Positions 53,202 to 59,575 of a DNA stretch of 64,000 bases are shown piece after piece. The notes beneath the pieces were generated by a model, which saw only the letters and a program-made list of their open reading frames with translations, was not told the DNA's origin and ran no database searches. The stretch is taken from the NCBI GenBank assembly GCA_035341015.1, contig DAOQUL010000017.1:1-64000 (forward strand), written 5' to 3'. The translations under genes and the position numbers were made by a program. Position 1 is the first letter of the stretch; every line of letters starts with the position of its first letter. Origin of the DNA: JAKQIM01 sp029557965. GTDB lineage: Bacteria; Chloroflexota; Anaerolineae; Anaerolineales; UBA4823.

Positions 53202-54386
53202 GCCGGGGCGAGGCGGGCGCTGATCTTCAGGAATGTCACGATAGACATCGTCGTAAGTCTGGAAACCACTCAGAACGATTTCTTCGTACACATTGTCCTT
53301 GGTCACCTGCACCACTTTCAGGAACACAGCCTGGATGTCGCCCGGCAGGTCCTGGCCCGTCAACAGTGCCAGCGAGAAAGACTGCGCCCCAGAGATCGCC
53401 TGGCCCTTGATCAGGGCATCCATCATCTCAACTGCCGCAGGAGCCAGCAAGCGGATGTCTTTGTAAACGGTCACCGTCTGCTCGCCCTTGACGATGCTGT
53501 TGCAGCCGGCCGCGGTGGCGTCCTGCCCCGAAATCGGGACGATGCCAGCCAGGCCCTGCGCCCGCAGGGCTTCGATCTCGCCCAGCGCAGTACCGTCATT
53601 CGATGCCACAACCGCATCGATCTCGTTGTTCTGTGCCGTCAGGATGTTCTCCATCATCTTCAGGGCGTTGGTCGGATCCCAGTTGTCAACCCACTGGTCA
53701 GCCACGATCGTGATCACACCTTCGTCAATGTAGGGCTGGAGGATTTCCATCTGCCCCTGGCGCACCAACACGGCATTGTTGTCGGTCGGAGACCCGCCCG
53801 AGAGAACAACCTTGGCCGGGTTGTCTTTCGTCCAGGTGGTGCTGCCGGGCAGGCCCAAAGCAGTCATCACACCCAAAGCTTCCTGGCGACCAACTTCCAC
53901 ATTGTCGAACGACAGGTATGCCGCAATGCTCTGCGTCTTGATCAGGCGGTCGTAAGCAATCACCACCACACCAGCCGCCGCAGCCTTATCCACAGAGGTG
54001 ACCACAGCCTCGCCGTCCTCAGCGATGATGATCAGGCCCTTCACGCCTTGAGCCACCATGTTGTCGATCTGGTCGTTCTGCAGCTTCACATCGTGGTTGG
54101 CTTCTTGCACCAGCACCTCGTAGCCCTTGGCTTCGAGCAGCTCGGTCAGCAGGTCGGCTTCTGGCTTCCAACGCTCGGTCGCAAAGTCAGAGAACGACAG
54201 GCCAATCTTGATTGCTTCAGTACCAGCAGCAGGCTCAGCAGGCTCAGCAGGCTCAGCAGGAACAGCCGTGGCGGCCGGCTCGGCAGGCGCCTGCGTGGTC
54301 GTGGCCGGTGAGCAAGCGCCAAGGCTCGACGCAATCATCACCACAACCAGGGCAAGCATCAATACACGCATCAATTTACTCTTCAT
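52152..54386 (-). CDS. xylF: Xylose-binding lipoprotein with two near-identical tandem binding domains
   Basis: 744 residues from ATG 54386 (GGAGAAAG upstream; an alternative ATG at 54401). Lipoprotein signal MKSKLMRVLMLALVVVMIASSLGAC, lipobox SLGAC. A Pro/Ala/Glu linker carries a 9-bp repeat. Then two periplasmic-binding-protein domains of about 340 residues each start with KIGLSFSDFATERWKPEADLL and share KGYEVLVQEANHDVKLQNDQIDNMVAQGVKGLIII, YDRLIKTQSIAAYLSFDNVEVGRQEALG and ISGQDATAAGCN (in blocks), all close to XylF. The repeat period is exactly 1,050 bp, and the DNA copies differ only near their ends. They are joined by a short linker rich in Glu and Ala. A protein with two xylose sites is unusual; the normal length is about 350 residues. 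Confidence 0.95.
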   Translation of the reverse strand: MKSKLMRVLMLALVVVMIASSLGACSPATTTQAPAEPAATAVPAEPAEPAEPAAGTEAIKIGLSFSDFATERWKPEADLLTELLEAKGYEVLVQEANHDVKLQNDQIDNMVAQGVKGLIIIAEDGEAVVTSVDKAAAAGVVVIAYDRLIKTQSIAAYLSFDNVEVGRQEALGVMTALGLPGSTTWTKDNPAKVVLSGGSPTDNNAVLVRQGQMEILQPYIDEGVITIVADQWVDNWDPTNALKMMENILTAQNNEIDAVVASNDGTALGEIEALRAQGLAGIVPISGQDATAAGCNSIVKGEQTVTVYKDIRLLAPAAVEMMDALIKGQAISGAQSFSLALLTGQDLPGDIQAVFLKVVQVTKDNVYEEIVLSGFQTYDDVYRDIPEDQRPPRPGEEAAAEPAASGEKIKIGLSFSDFATERWKPEADLLTELLEAKGYEVLVQEANHDVKLQNDQIDNMVAQGVKGLIIIAEDGEAVVTSVDKAAAAGVVVIAYDRLIKTQSIAAYLSFDNVEVGRQEALGVMTALGLPGSTTWTKDNPAKVVLSGGSPTDNNAVLVRQGQMEILQPYIDEGVITIVADQWVDNWDPTNALKMMENILTAQNNEIDAVVASNDGTALGEIEALRAQGLAGIVPISGQDATAAGCNSIVKGEQTVTVYKDIRLLAPAAVEMMDALIKGQAISGAQSFSLALLTGQDLPGDIQAVFLKVVQVTKDNVYEEIVLSGFQTYDDVYRDIPEDQRPPKP
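53202..54251. repeat. 1,050-bp tandem duplication unit B (within xylF)
   Basis: Encodes the first (N-terminal) binding domain and the inter-domain linker. It is offset from unit A by exactly 1,050 bp, in frame. Confidence 0.93.
54226..54260. repeat. 9-bp repeat in the xylF linker
   Basis: GGCTCAGCA repeated about four times, giving the linker AEPAEPAEPA behind the lipidated cysteine; likely length-variable. Confidence 0.75.
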
Positions 54387-54550
54387 CTCATCTTTCTCCA
54401 TATAAATTCGATTAGGGTGGATACAATGGTTAAAACTTGGTTAGCGTTTAAGTGAATGTCTCTATCCAGGTGCGACCTCCTTTTCGGTACACAAACTCTT
54501 ACATGAACAAGTTACACGAATTGTCAGCGCTTAGCGCCCAAACCTTTCAG

Positions 54551-55780
54551 TTACATCAACGCAGGCTCACGCAGCACATCATCCAGCACCAGTGCAATCG
54601 CGCCCATGATACAGGCATCTGAGCCGTGCTCCGATGGAATGATCCTGAGATGCTCGCGCCCCGGAGCCAATGTGTTTGCCGTCACCACGCGTTCCACATC
54701 CTTCAACAGCAAAGAGCTGGCCCGGTTAAGCGCGCCGCCTAATACGATCACTTCAACATTAAAAAGGTTCACCAGGTTCGCAATACCAATTCCCAAGTAG
54801 AAGCTCACTTCGCCCAGCGCATCGATCGCAATTTGATCGCCTGCCTGTGCAGCCTGAACAACATCGTCAAAGACGATATTTTTAAGGTCACCCTTTGCAA
54901 TATTGTGCAAGATCGAGGATTTTGCCCCCAAAGATAACAAAAGCCGCACCCGCTGTTCAACGGCTCGCGGCCCCACAAACGTTTCCCAACACCCCCGTTT
55001 TCCACAGCCGCACGGCTCACCATTAATGTCGATCGTCATGTGGCCTGCCTCGCCGGCATATCCAAACATGCCCCTGAAAAGCTTCCCCCCCATCACAATT
55101 CCGCTTCCCAGCCCAATGCCCGAGCTGAGATAGATGAAATTCTTCACATGCCGCACCGCGCCGAAATAGTACTCGCCCAAAGCGCCCGCATTGGCCTCGT
55201 TCTCAACATAGATTGGGCAGTCAAAATGTTCGGCCAAAACATCCTTGATCGCCACGTCCACCCAGTGCAGGTTGGGGGCCAGGCGCAGCAAACCGCTCTC
55301 CACATCCACCAGCCCCGGCACGCCCACCCCGATTCCCAACAGGTGGCAGTTATGCGCCTGGATGAACTCCCAGGCCTCCTTAGCCGCCTGCAAAACCTGC
55401 GCCATGATCACATCCTGGCCAACATCAGGCACCAAAGCCTGCTTATAACGCCACAAAGCATTGGCAGCGAAATCGGTCAGCAAGAGCTCGATATAATCTA
55501 CATTGATCTCAATCCCCAGTGCAGCCCCCCCCTCAGGGTTGATCTCTAACAATCGCCCCGGGCGCCCCGTGGCCGATTGGATCAGATCCGTCTCACGCAC
55601 CAGGTTTTCTTGAATTAATTCGCTAATGATGTGGGAAACCGTGCTCGGATTTAACCCCGTCTCGGCTGCCAGGCGGGCCCTTGAAAGCGTCTTGTGTGTG
55701 CGGAAAAACCCCAGAATAATCGTCCGGTTCATTTTCCGTACCCAAACCTGATCCGCCGTATTGAGCTTCGCAGAAGACAT
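54551..55780 (-). CDS. ROK-family transcriptional repressor (XylR-like)
   Basis: 409 residues from ATG 55780, with GAGG 5-6 nt upstream (a GTG at 55786 is also in frame). Residues about 15-75 are a winged helix (TLSRARLAAETGLNPSTVSHIISELIQENLV). The ROK sugar-kinase-like domain follows, with IGVGVPGLVD, NEANAGALGEYYFG, GIGLGSGIVM and the zinc-binding CGCGKRGCWET; the ROK signature GYAGEAGHMTI is intact. XylR-type ROK proteins repress xylose genes and release DNA on binding xylose. It is divergent from nothing; the xylF gene follows 149 nt downstream in the same direction. A strong promoter with an overlapping operator lies upstream, implying autoregulation. Confidence 0.93.
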   Translation of the reverse strand: MSSAKLNTADQVWVRKMNRTIILGFFRTHKTLSRARLAAETGLNPSTVSHIISELIQENLVRETDLIQSATGRPGRLLEINPEGGAALGIEINVDYIELLLTDFAANALWRYKQALVPDVGQDVIMAQVLQAAKEAWEFIQAHNCHLLGIGVGVPGLVDVESGLLRLAPNLHWVDVAIKDVLAEHFDCPIYVENEANAGALGEYYFGAVRHVKNFIYLSSGIGLGSGIVMGGKLFRGMFGYAGEAGHMTIDINGEPCGCGKRGCWETFVGPRAVEQRVRLLLSLGAKSSILHNIAKGDLKNIVFDDVVQAAQAGDQIAIDALGEVSFYLGIGIANLVNLFNVEVIVLGGALNRASSLLLKDVERVVTANTLAPGREHLRIIPSEHGSDACIMGAIALVLDDVLREPALM

Positions 55781-55802
55781 GAACACCTCAAGGCAACCAG
55801 CG

Positions 55803-55831
55803 AGTTAGTTTATCGATGCAATAAACTAACT
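55803..55831. promoter_or_regulatory. XylR-type operator
   Basis: Perfect inverted repeat AGTTAGTTTAT, 7-nt spacer, ATAAACTAACT, with an extra half-site GTTAGTTTAA at 55832-55841. The arms match the known Firmicute XylR operator core TTAGTTT...AAACTAA. It sits around the predicted transcription start of the ROK gene. Confidence 0.85.
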
Positions 55832-55834
55832 GTT

Positions 55835-55863
55835 AGTTTAACGAGCTTTAACTCTCCTGTCAA
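55835..55863 (-). promoter_or_regulatory. Promoter of the ROK regulator gene
   Basis: On the minus strand: TTGACA (55863-55858), 17-nt spacer, TAAACT (55840-55835). The -10 lies within the extra operator half-site. Confidence 0.82.
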
Positions 55864-55937
55864 GTAACTCTAATATTTCATCCTACCCTTCCTTGTCCAG
55901 CCCAACAAATTCATGCCATCACCCCCTCCAGACGGGA

Positions 55938-55943
55938 TATAAT
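55938..55943 (+). promoter_or_regulatory. Candidate -10 box (TATAAT) of the ABC exporter operon
   Basis: Perfect TATAAT 47 nt before ATG 55991. Confidence 0.5.
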
Positions 55944-55990
55944 AAAGACTTAGATCCGATTTTCGACACACAAAGAGGCTACTAGACCCA

Positions 55991-56791
55991 ATGACCACCC
56001 CCCTCATCCAAACTCAAAACCTCACCAAAAGCTACGGCGATAAGCTCGCCGTCAATAACGTCACCTTCGAAGTGCACCCCGGCGAAGTCTTCGGCTTCCT
56101 TGGCCCCAACGGCGCCGGGAAGACGACGACGATCAAGATGATCGTCGGCCTGCTCCAGCCCAGCAGCGGCCTGGTCAAAGTCGCCGGCTACGATATCAAT
56201 TCCCAATCCTTGCTGGCCAAGGCCTCCAGCGGTTACGTCCCCGACACCCCCAACCTCTACGCCAAGCTCAGCGGGCGCGAGCTGCTGCGCTTTGTCGGCA
56301 GCCTCTATAGCATGCAACGCGCCCAGGCCGAGCGCCGCGCCGACGAACTGCTGCGCATGTTCGACCTGGCTGCCGCCGCCGACGACACCATCGATTCTTA
56401 CAGCCACGGCATGCAGCAGAAGACCGCCCTGGCTGCTGCCCTGATGCACGACCCCAAGGTGCTGGTGCTCGACGAGCCCACCGTGGGCCTCGACCCCAAA
56501 TCTGCCCGCCTGATCAAAGATATCCTGCGCCAGATGGCCGACCGCGGCGCCGCCGTCTTCCTCTCTACCCACATCCTCGAGATCGCCGAGCGCATGTGCG
56601 ACCGCATCGGCATCATCAACAAGGGCCAACTGGTTGCCGTGGGCACCATGCAAGAGCTGCGCGCCCTGGGCCAGAACGCCGCTGATCAGACCGGCGCCGC
56701 CAGCCAGACCGGCGCCGCCAGCCTGGAAGATATCTTCCTCGATCTCACCGGCGGGGCCGAAGAAGCTGCCATCGCCGAGGTCCTCTTATGA
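55991..56791 (+). CDS. ABC transporter ATP-binding protein
   Basis: 266 residues, a single ABC ATPase. Walker A GPNGAGKTTTIKM, signature YSHGMQQKTALAAAL (SHGMQQ in place of the usual LSGGQ), Walker B KVLVLDEPTVGLDP, and the switch His in FLSTHILEIAE. The C-terminus has a direct repeat QTGAASQTGAAS. It belongs to the CcmA/NatA-like export group. The stop overlaps the permease start by 4 nt (ATGA), so the two form one exporter; the cargo is unknown. Confidence 0.93.
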   Translation: MTTPLIQTQNLTKSYGDKLAVNNVTFEVHPGEVFGFLGPNGAGKTTTIKMIVGLLQPSSGLVKVAGYDINSQSLLAKASSGYVPDTPNLYAKLSGRELLRFVGSLYSMQRAQAERRADELLRMFDLAAAADDTIDSYSHGMQQKTALAAALMHDPKVLVLDEPTVGLDPKSARLIKDILRQMADRGAAVFLSTHILEIAERMCDRIGIINKGQLVAVGTMQELRALGQNAADQTGAASQTGAASLEDIFLDLTGGAEEAAIAEVLL

Positions 56792-58599
56792 CAGAGGCCA
56801 TCAACACCGGCCCCGGCCCCCACCCATCACCGGCTGTCTTGCCTGCCGTCTGGAAGCTGCTCAGCCTGCGCTGGCAAATCTCTTGGAACAGCTTCCGCCG
56901 CACCAGGCTGGTGCGCAAGATCTTCACCGTCATCGGCTACCTGGCCCTGCTTGGCTTCGTCGGCTTCATCTTCTGGGCCAGTTGGCAGCTCTTAGGCTTC
57001 TTGCGCTCTCCTGAGCTGACCCAATACGTGGGTGACACGCGCCAATTCGTCGATGCCGTCCCCGGCCTGCTCTTCACTGCCTTCTTCTTTGGCATCTTGC
57101 TTACCAGCTTTGGCGTGCTGCTCCAGGCCCTCTACCTTTCTGGCGACATGGACTTCCTGCTCGCTGCGCCCGTCCCCATCCGGGCCGTCTTCATCACCAA
57201 GCTGCTCCAGGCCATCTTGCCCAACTTTGGCCTGGGCATTGCCTTTGGCTTGCCGGTGCTCTTTGGCCTGGGCGCTTCGCGCGGCTACAACTTCTTGTAT
57301 TACATCCTCGTGGTCTTGATGTTCGTGCTCGTCTCGTTGGCGGCGGCTGGCCTGGCTGCCCTCTTGGTCATGCTCGTGGCGCGCGTCTTTCCCGCCCGCC
57401 GCGTGGTCGAGGTGCTGGGCTTTGTCGGCGCCATCTTCTCCATGATCTGCTCGCAGACCGGCAACCTGATGAATTCTGCCGGCGACGAGATCGACGTCAC
57501 CAACCAGCAGGTCTCGCAGACCGTGGGCCTGCTTTCCAGGTTCGATAATCCCCTCAACCCCCTCAGTTGGCCCGCCAAAGGCTTGCTGTCACTTGGCGAA
57601 GGGAGCTGGCTGCCCGGCCTGGGGCTCAGCTTGCTCAGCCTGGGCCTTGCCGGTTTCATCTTCTGGGTTTCGCTGCAAACCGCCGAGCGCTGGTACTACA
57701 CCGGCTGGGCCGGCATGCAAGCCGTGACCCGCAAGAAAAAAGCCACCCGCGCCGGCTCACCTGCCATCAATGGTGCCGCCGCCTTAGAGCGCAGCCATCC
57801 GCTGTTCTCGCGCCTGCGCCTGCTGGTAGAACGCACGCTGGCCGCGCCCATCCGCGGCATCATCTGGAAGGACTCCCTCGTCCTGCGCCGCGACCTGCGC
57901 CAATTCTCTCAACTCATCACCCCCCTCATCTTTGGCGTCATCTACGGCTTCATCTTCCTGCGCCGGGGCGGCGAGGTGCCTGCCGGCCAGGGCGAAGCCC
58001 CAGCCTGGTTCATGGGCGCCCTCGGCACCCTGCTCAACTACGGCAGCATCCTGCTGGCCATCTTTGTGGGCTGGATGCTGCTCCAGCGCCTGGGCGGCAT
58101 GGGCTTCTCAGCCGAGGGCAAGAACTACTGGCTGCTCAAGACCTCCCCCCTCAGCGCCCGCCAGATATTGACCGCCAAGTTCCTGGTGGCCTACCTGCCA
58201 TCCCTGGCCCTCAGCATCCTCTTCCTGGTCGGCTACTCCATCTTGCAGAAAACCCCCTTCCCCGCCTTTCTGTACAGCATACTTGCCCTGGGCGCCTGCC
58301 TGGGCGGCATGGCCGGCATCGAGGTGGCTTTTGGCGCCGCCGGGGCCAACTTCACCTGGGAAGACCCGCGCCGGATGAACGCCGGCAACATGGGCTGCTT
58401 AGGCTCTATCCTGGCCGTACTCTACGTCCCCCTCAACCTGGCCTTGTTCTTCGTCCCCCTGGTGGTCATCAACCTCATGGCCCTGCCGCAGATCCTGGGC
58501 TTCTTGGTCGGCGGCCTGCTCGGCCTTGGCGCCTGCATTGCCGCCGTCATCATCCCCATGCGCCTGCTCGAGCCCCGGGTTAACAAGCTGGGAGAATGA
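56788..58599 (+). CDS. ABC-2-like exporter permease, large
   Basis: 603 residues with roughly twelve hydrophobic segments in two halves separated by a hydrophilic stretch (about 290-350). The first half has a segment typical of ABC exporter permeases (LYLSGDMDFLLAAPVPIRAVFITKLLQA), where a helix pair meets the ATPase; the second half repeats this idea (WLLKTSPLSARQILTAKFLVAYLPS). Both match the arrangement seen in long bacterial ABC-2-type permeases. It is coupled to the ATPase gene. It is followed by a hairpin that also serves the convergent gene. Confidence 0.86.
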   Translation: MTEAINTGPGPHPSPAVLPAVWKLLSLRWQISWNSFRRTRLVRKIFTVIGYLALLGFVGFIFWASWQLLGFLRSPELTQYVGDTRQFVDAVPGLLFTAFFFGILLTSFGVLLQALYLSGDMDFLLAAPVPIRAVFITKLLQAILPNFGLGIAFGLPVLFGLGASRGYNFLYYILVVLMFVLVSLAAAGLAALLVMLVARVFPARRVVEVLGFVGAIFSMICSQTGNLMNSAGDEIDVTNQQVSQTVGLLSRFDNPLNPLSWPAKGLLSLGEGSWLPGLGLSLLSLGLAGFIFWVSLQTAERWYYTGWAGMQAVTRKKKATRAGSPAINGAAALERSHPLFSRLRLLVERTLAAPIRGIIWKDSLVLRRDLRQFSQLITPLIFGVIYGFIFLRRGGEVPAGQGEAPAWFMGALGTLLNYGSILLAIFVGWMLLQRLGGMGFSAEGKNYWLLKTSPLSARQILTAKFLVAYLPSLALSILFLVGYSILQKTPFPAFLYSILALGACLGGMAGIEVAFGAAGANFTWEDPRRMNAGNMGCLGSILAVLYVPLNLALFFVPLVVINLMALPQILGFLVGGLLGLGACIAAVIIPMRLLEPRVNKLGE

Positions 58600-58642
58600 A
58601 CGCATACAATGTGATTGTCACAATCATTACGGCGCGAAAAAA

Positions 58643-58691
58643 ACGCGAAATCCATGCCAGGCTTCGAAACGCCCTGGTATGGATTTCGCGT
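58643..58691. terminator. Bidirectional terminator between convergent genes
   Basis: 19-bp arms at 58643-58661 and 58673-58691 with one G-T wobble and an 11-nt loop. The left side is preceded by an A-tract (58637-58643), giving a T-tract for minus-strand transcription. Confidence 0.8.
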
Positions 58692-58728
58692 CGTTCATGT
58701 TTCAGATTCCTTTACGGAAACAATGAAA

Positions 58729-59235
58729 CTATGCTATTTGCAGGGTATCTTTCAACTGCCCTAAGTATTTCGATTCTTTGTCGCTGATTTTATTGCGGCT
58801 CAAGCCCAAAAAACCCTCTCCAGAAGCTGTTACGGCTTTTTCGGCAATGCGGTACAGGAAACGTTTATATTCGAGCACTTCGGATGCAGGAGATTTTTGA
58901 GCGACAATATCCACCGCCTTGCTTATCTTCGTCAACTCGCACTTGATAATCTCTTCGGTATCCTCGGTATATGAGCCTTCATCGTGGACTTCCTCGACCT
59001 CGCCACCTTCCTGTATGACCTGGGCATCGGCTTCTATCGCATCCAAGACGGATTGGATCAGCTCGTTCATCGGGAAGATTTGCTTGGCTTCATCCAGACC
59101 CTGTTCGATGCTTGCCATCTCGCGGCTGTAACCAAGTAAGCTCAAATCCACCAGCGATGCAGTCAGTCCCGCGGAGAAAGCTGCTTCCTTGACCTGTATC
59201 CATTCTTCCTGCGTGTAATCTTTTTGAGTTGACAT
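58729..59235 (-). CDS. Conserved hypothetical protein (about 170 residues)
   Basis: 168 residues, mostly helical and acidic, no signal peptide or membrane helix. The opening YTQEEWIQVKEAAFSAGL and the ending VAQKSPASEVLEYKRFLYRIAEKAVTASGEGFLGLSRNKISDKESKYLGQL look like a family I recall in Chloroflexota with an F-T-x-E-E-W start and a G-F-L-G-x-x-x-x-x-I-S/V-S end, but no function is known to me. AAGGAG lies 6 nt before the ATG. The gene is isolated between convergent and divergent neighbours. Confidence 0.7.
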   Translation of the reverse strand: MSTQKDYTQEEWIQVKEAAFSAGLTASLVDLSLLGYSREMASIEQGLDEAKQIFPMNELIQSVLDAIEADAQVIQEGGEVEEVHDEGSYTEDTEEIIKCELTKISKAVDIVAQKSPASEVLEYKRFLYRIAEKAVTASGEGFLGLSRNKISDKESKYLGQLKDTLQIA

Positions 59236-59308
59236 GAAAACTCCTTAGAGTATGGTTTAATTTATGGCGAGGCTAATTTTACCCGATTAGGCGAGCTTTT
59301 GACAGTTA

Positions 59309-59515
59309 TCAATGCCTGTATATCGAAACTGCTCCGAATGCTACGCACCCCACCACTGCCTGGTGTTGCTCTGGCTGCCATGAGTATATTGCATTCTCCT
59401 GCCCTGTCAAGAGCCAAAGAATAACGCCTGCTGCCGTCATGCGATTGGCCTCGTCGTAACTATACTCCGTTTCCAGGCATCCCGCCGGCAGCAGGCAGGC
59501 TGTCTTCTTCATCCG
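59309..59515 (-). pseudogene. Possible fragment of an RHS/YD-repeat gene
   Basis: In the 340-nt gap between 59235 and 59576, the minus strand stays open as MKKTACLLPAGCLETEYSYDEANRMTAAGV and on to a stop at 59309. The piece TEYSYDEANRMTAAG matches the YD repeat of RHS proteins (Y-x-Y-D-x-x-N-R-L-T). The rest does not. No ribosome site is visible. It is probably a decayed remnant; it could also be a chance match. Nothing else was seen in this gap apart from the dinG promoter. Confidence 0.35.
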
Positions 59516-59563
59516 ATACGCGATCGTCGCTGCCTCCACCAAGACGCCTGCCCTTAAATCAAG

Positions 59564-59569
59564 TATAAT
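59564..59569 (+). promoter_or_regulatory. -10 box of the helicase gene, leaderless geometry
   Basis: Perfect TATAAT followed by six C residues (59570-59575) and ATG 59576. No Shine-Dalgarno sequence. Confidence 0.62.
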
Positions 59570-59575
59570 CCCCCC

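Noticed and set aside
51999..54311. 770-codon open frame on the plus strand
   Set aside because: Antisense of xylF; it is long and internally repeated only because xylF is duplicated.
58612..58626. TGATTGTCACAATCA dyad as a CRP/FNR-like operator
   Set aside because: It lies between the ends of convergent genes, with no promoter it could control.
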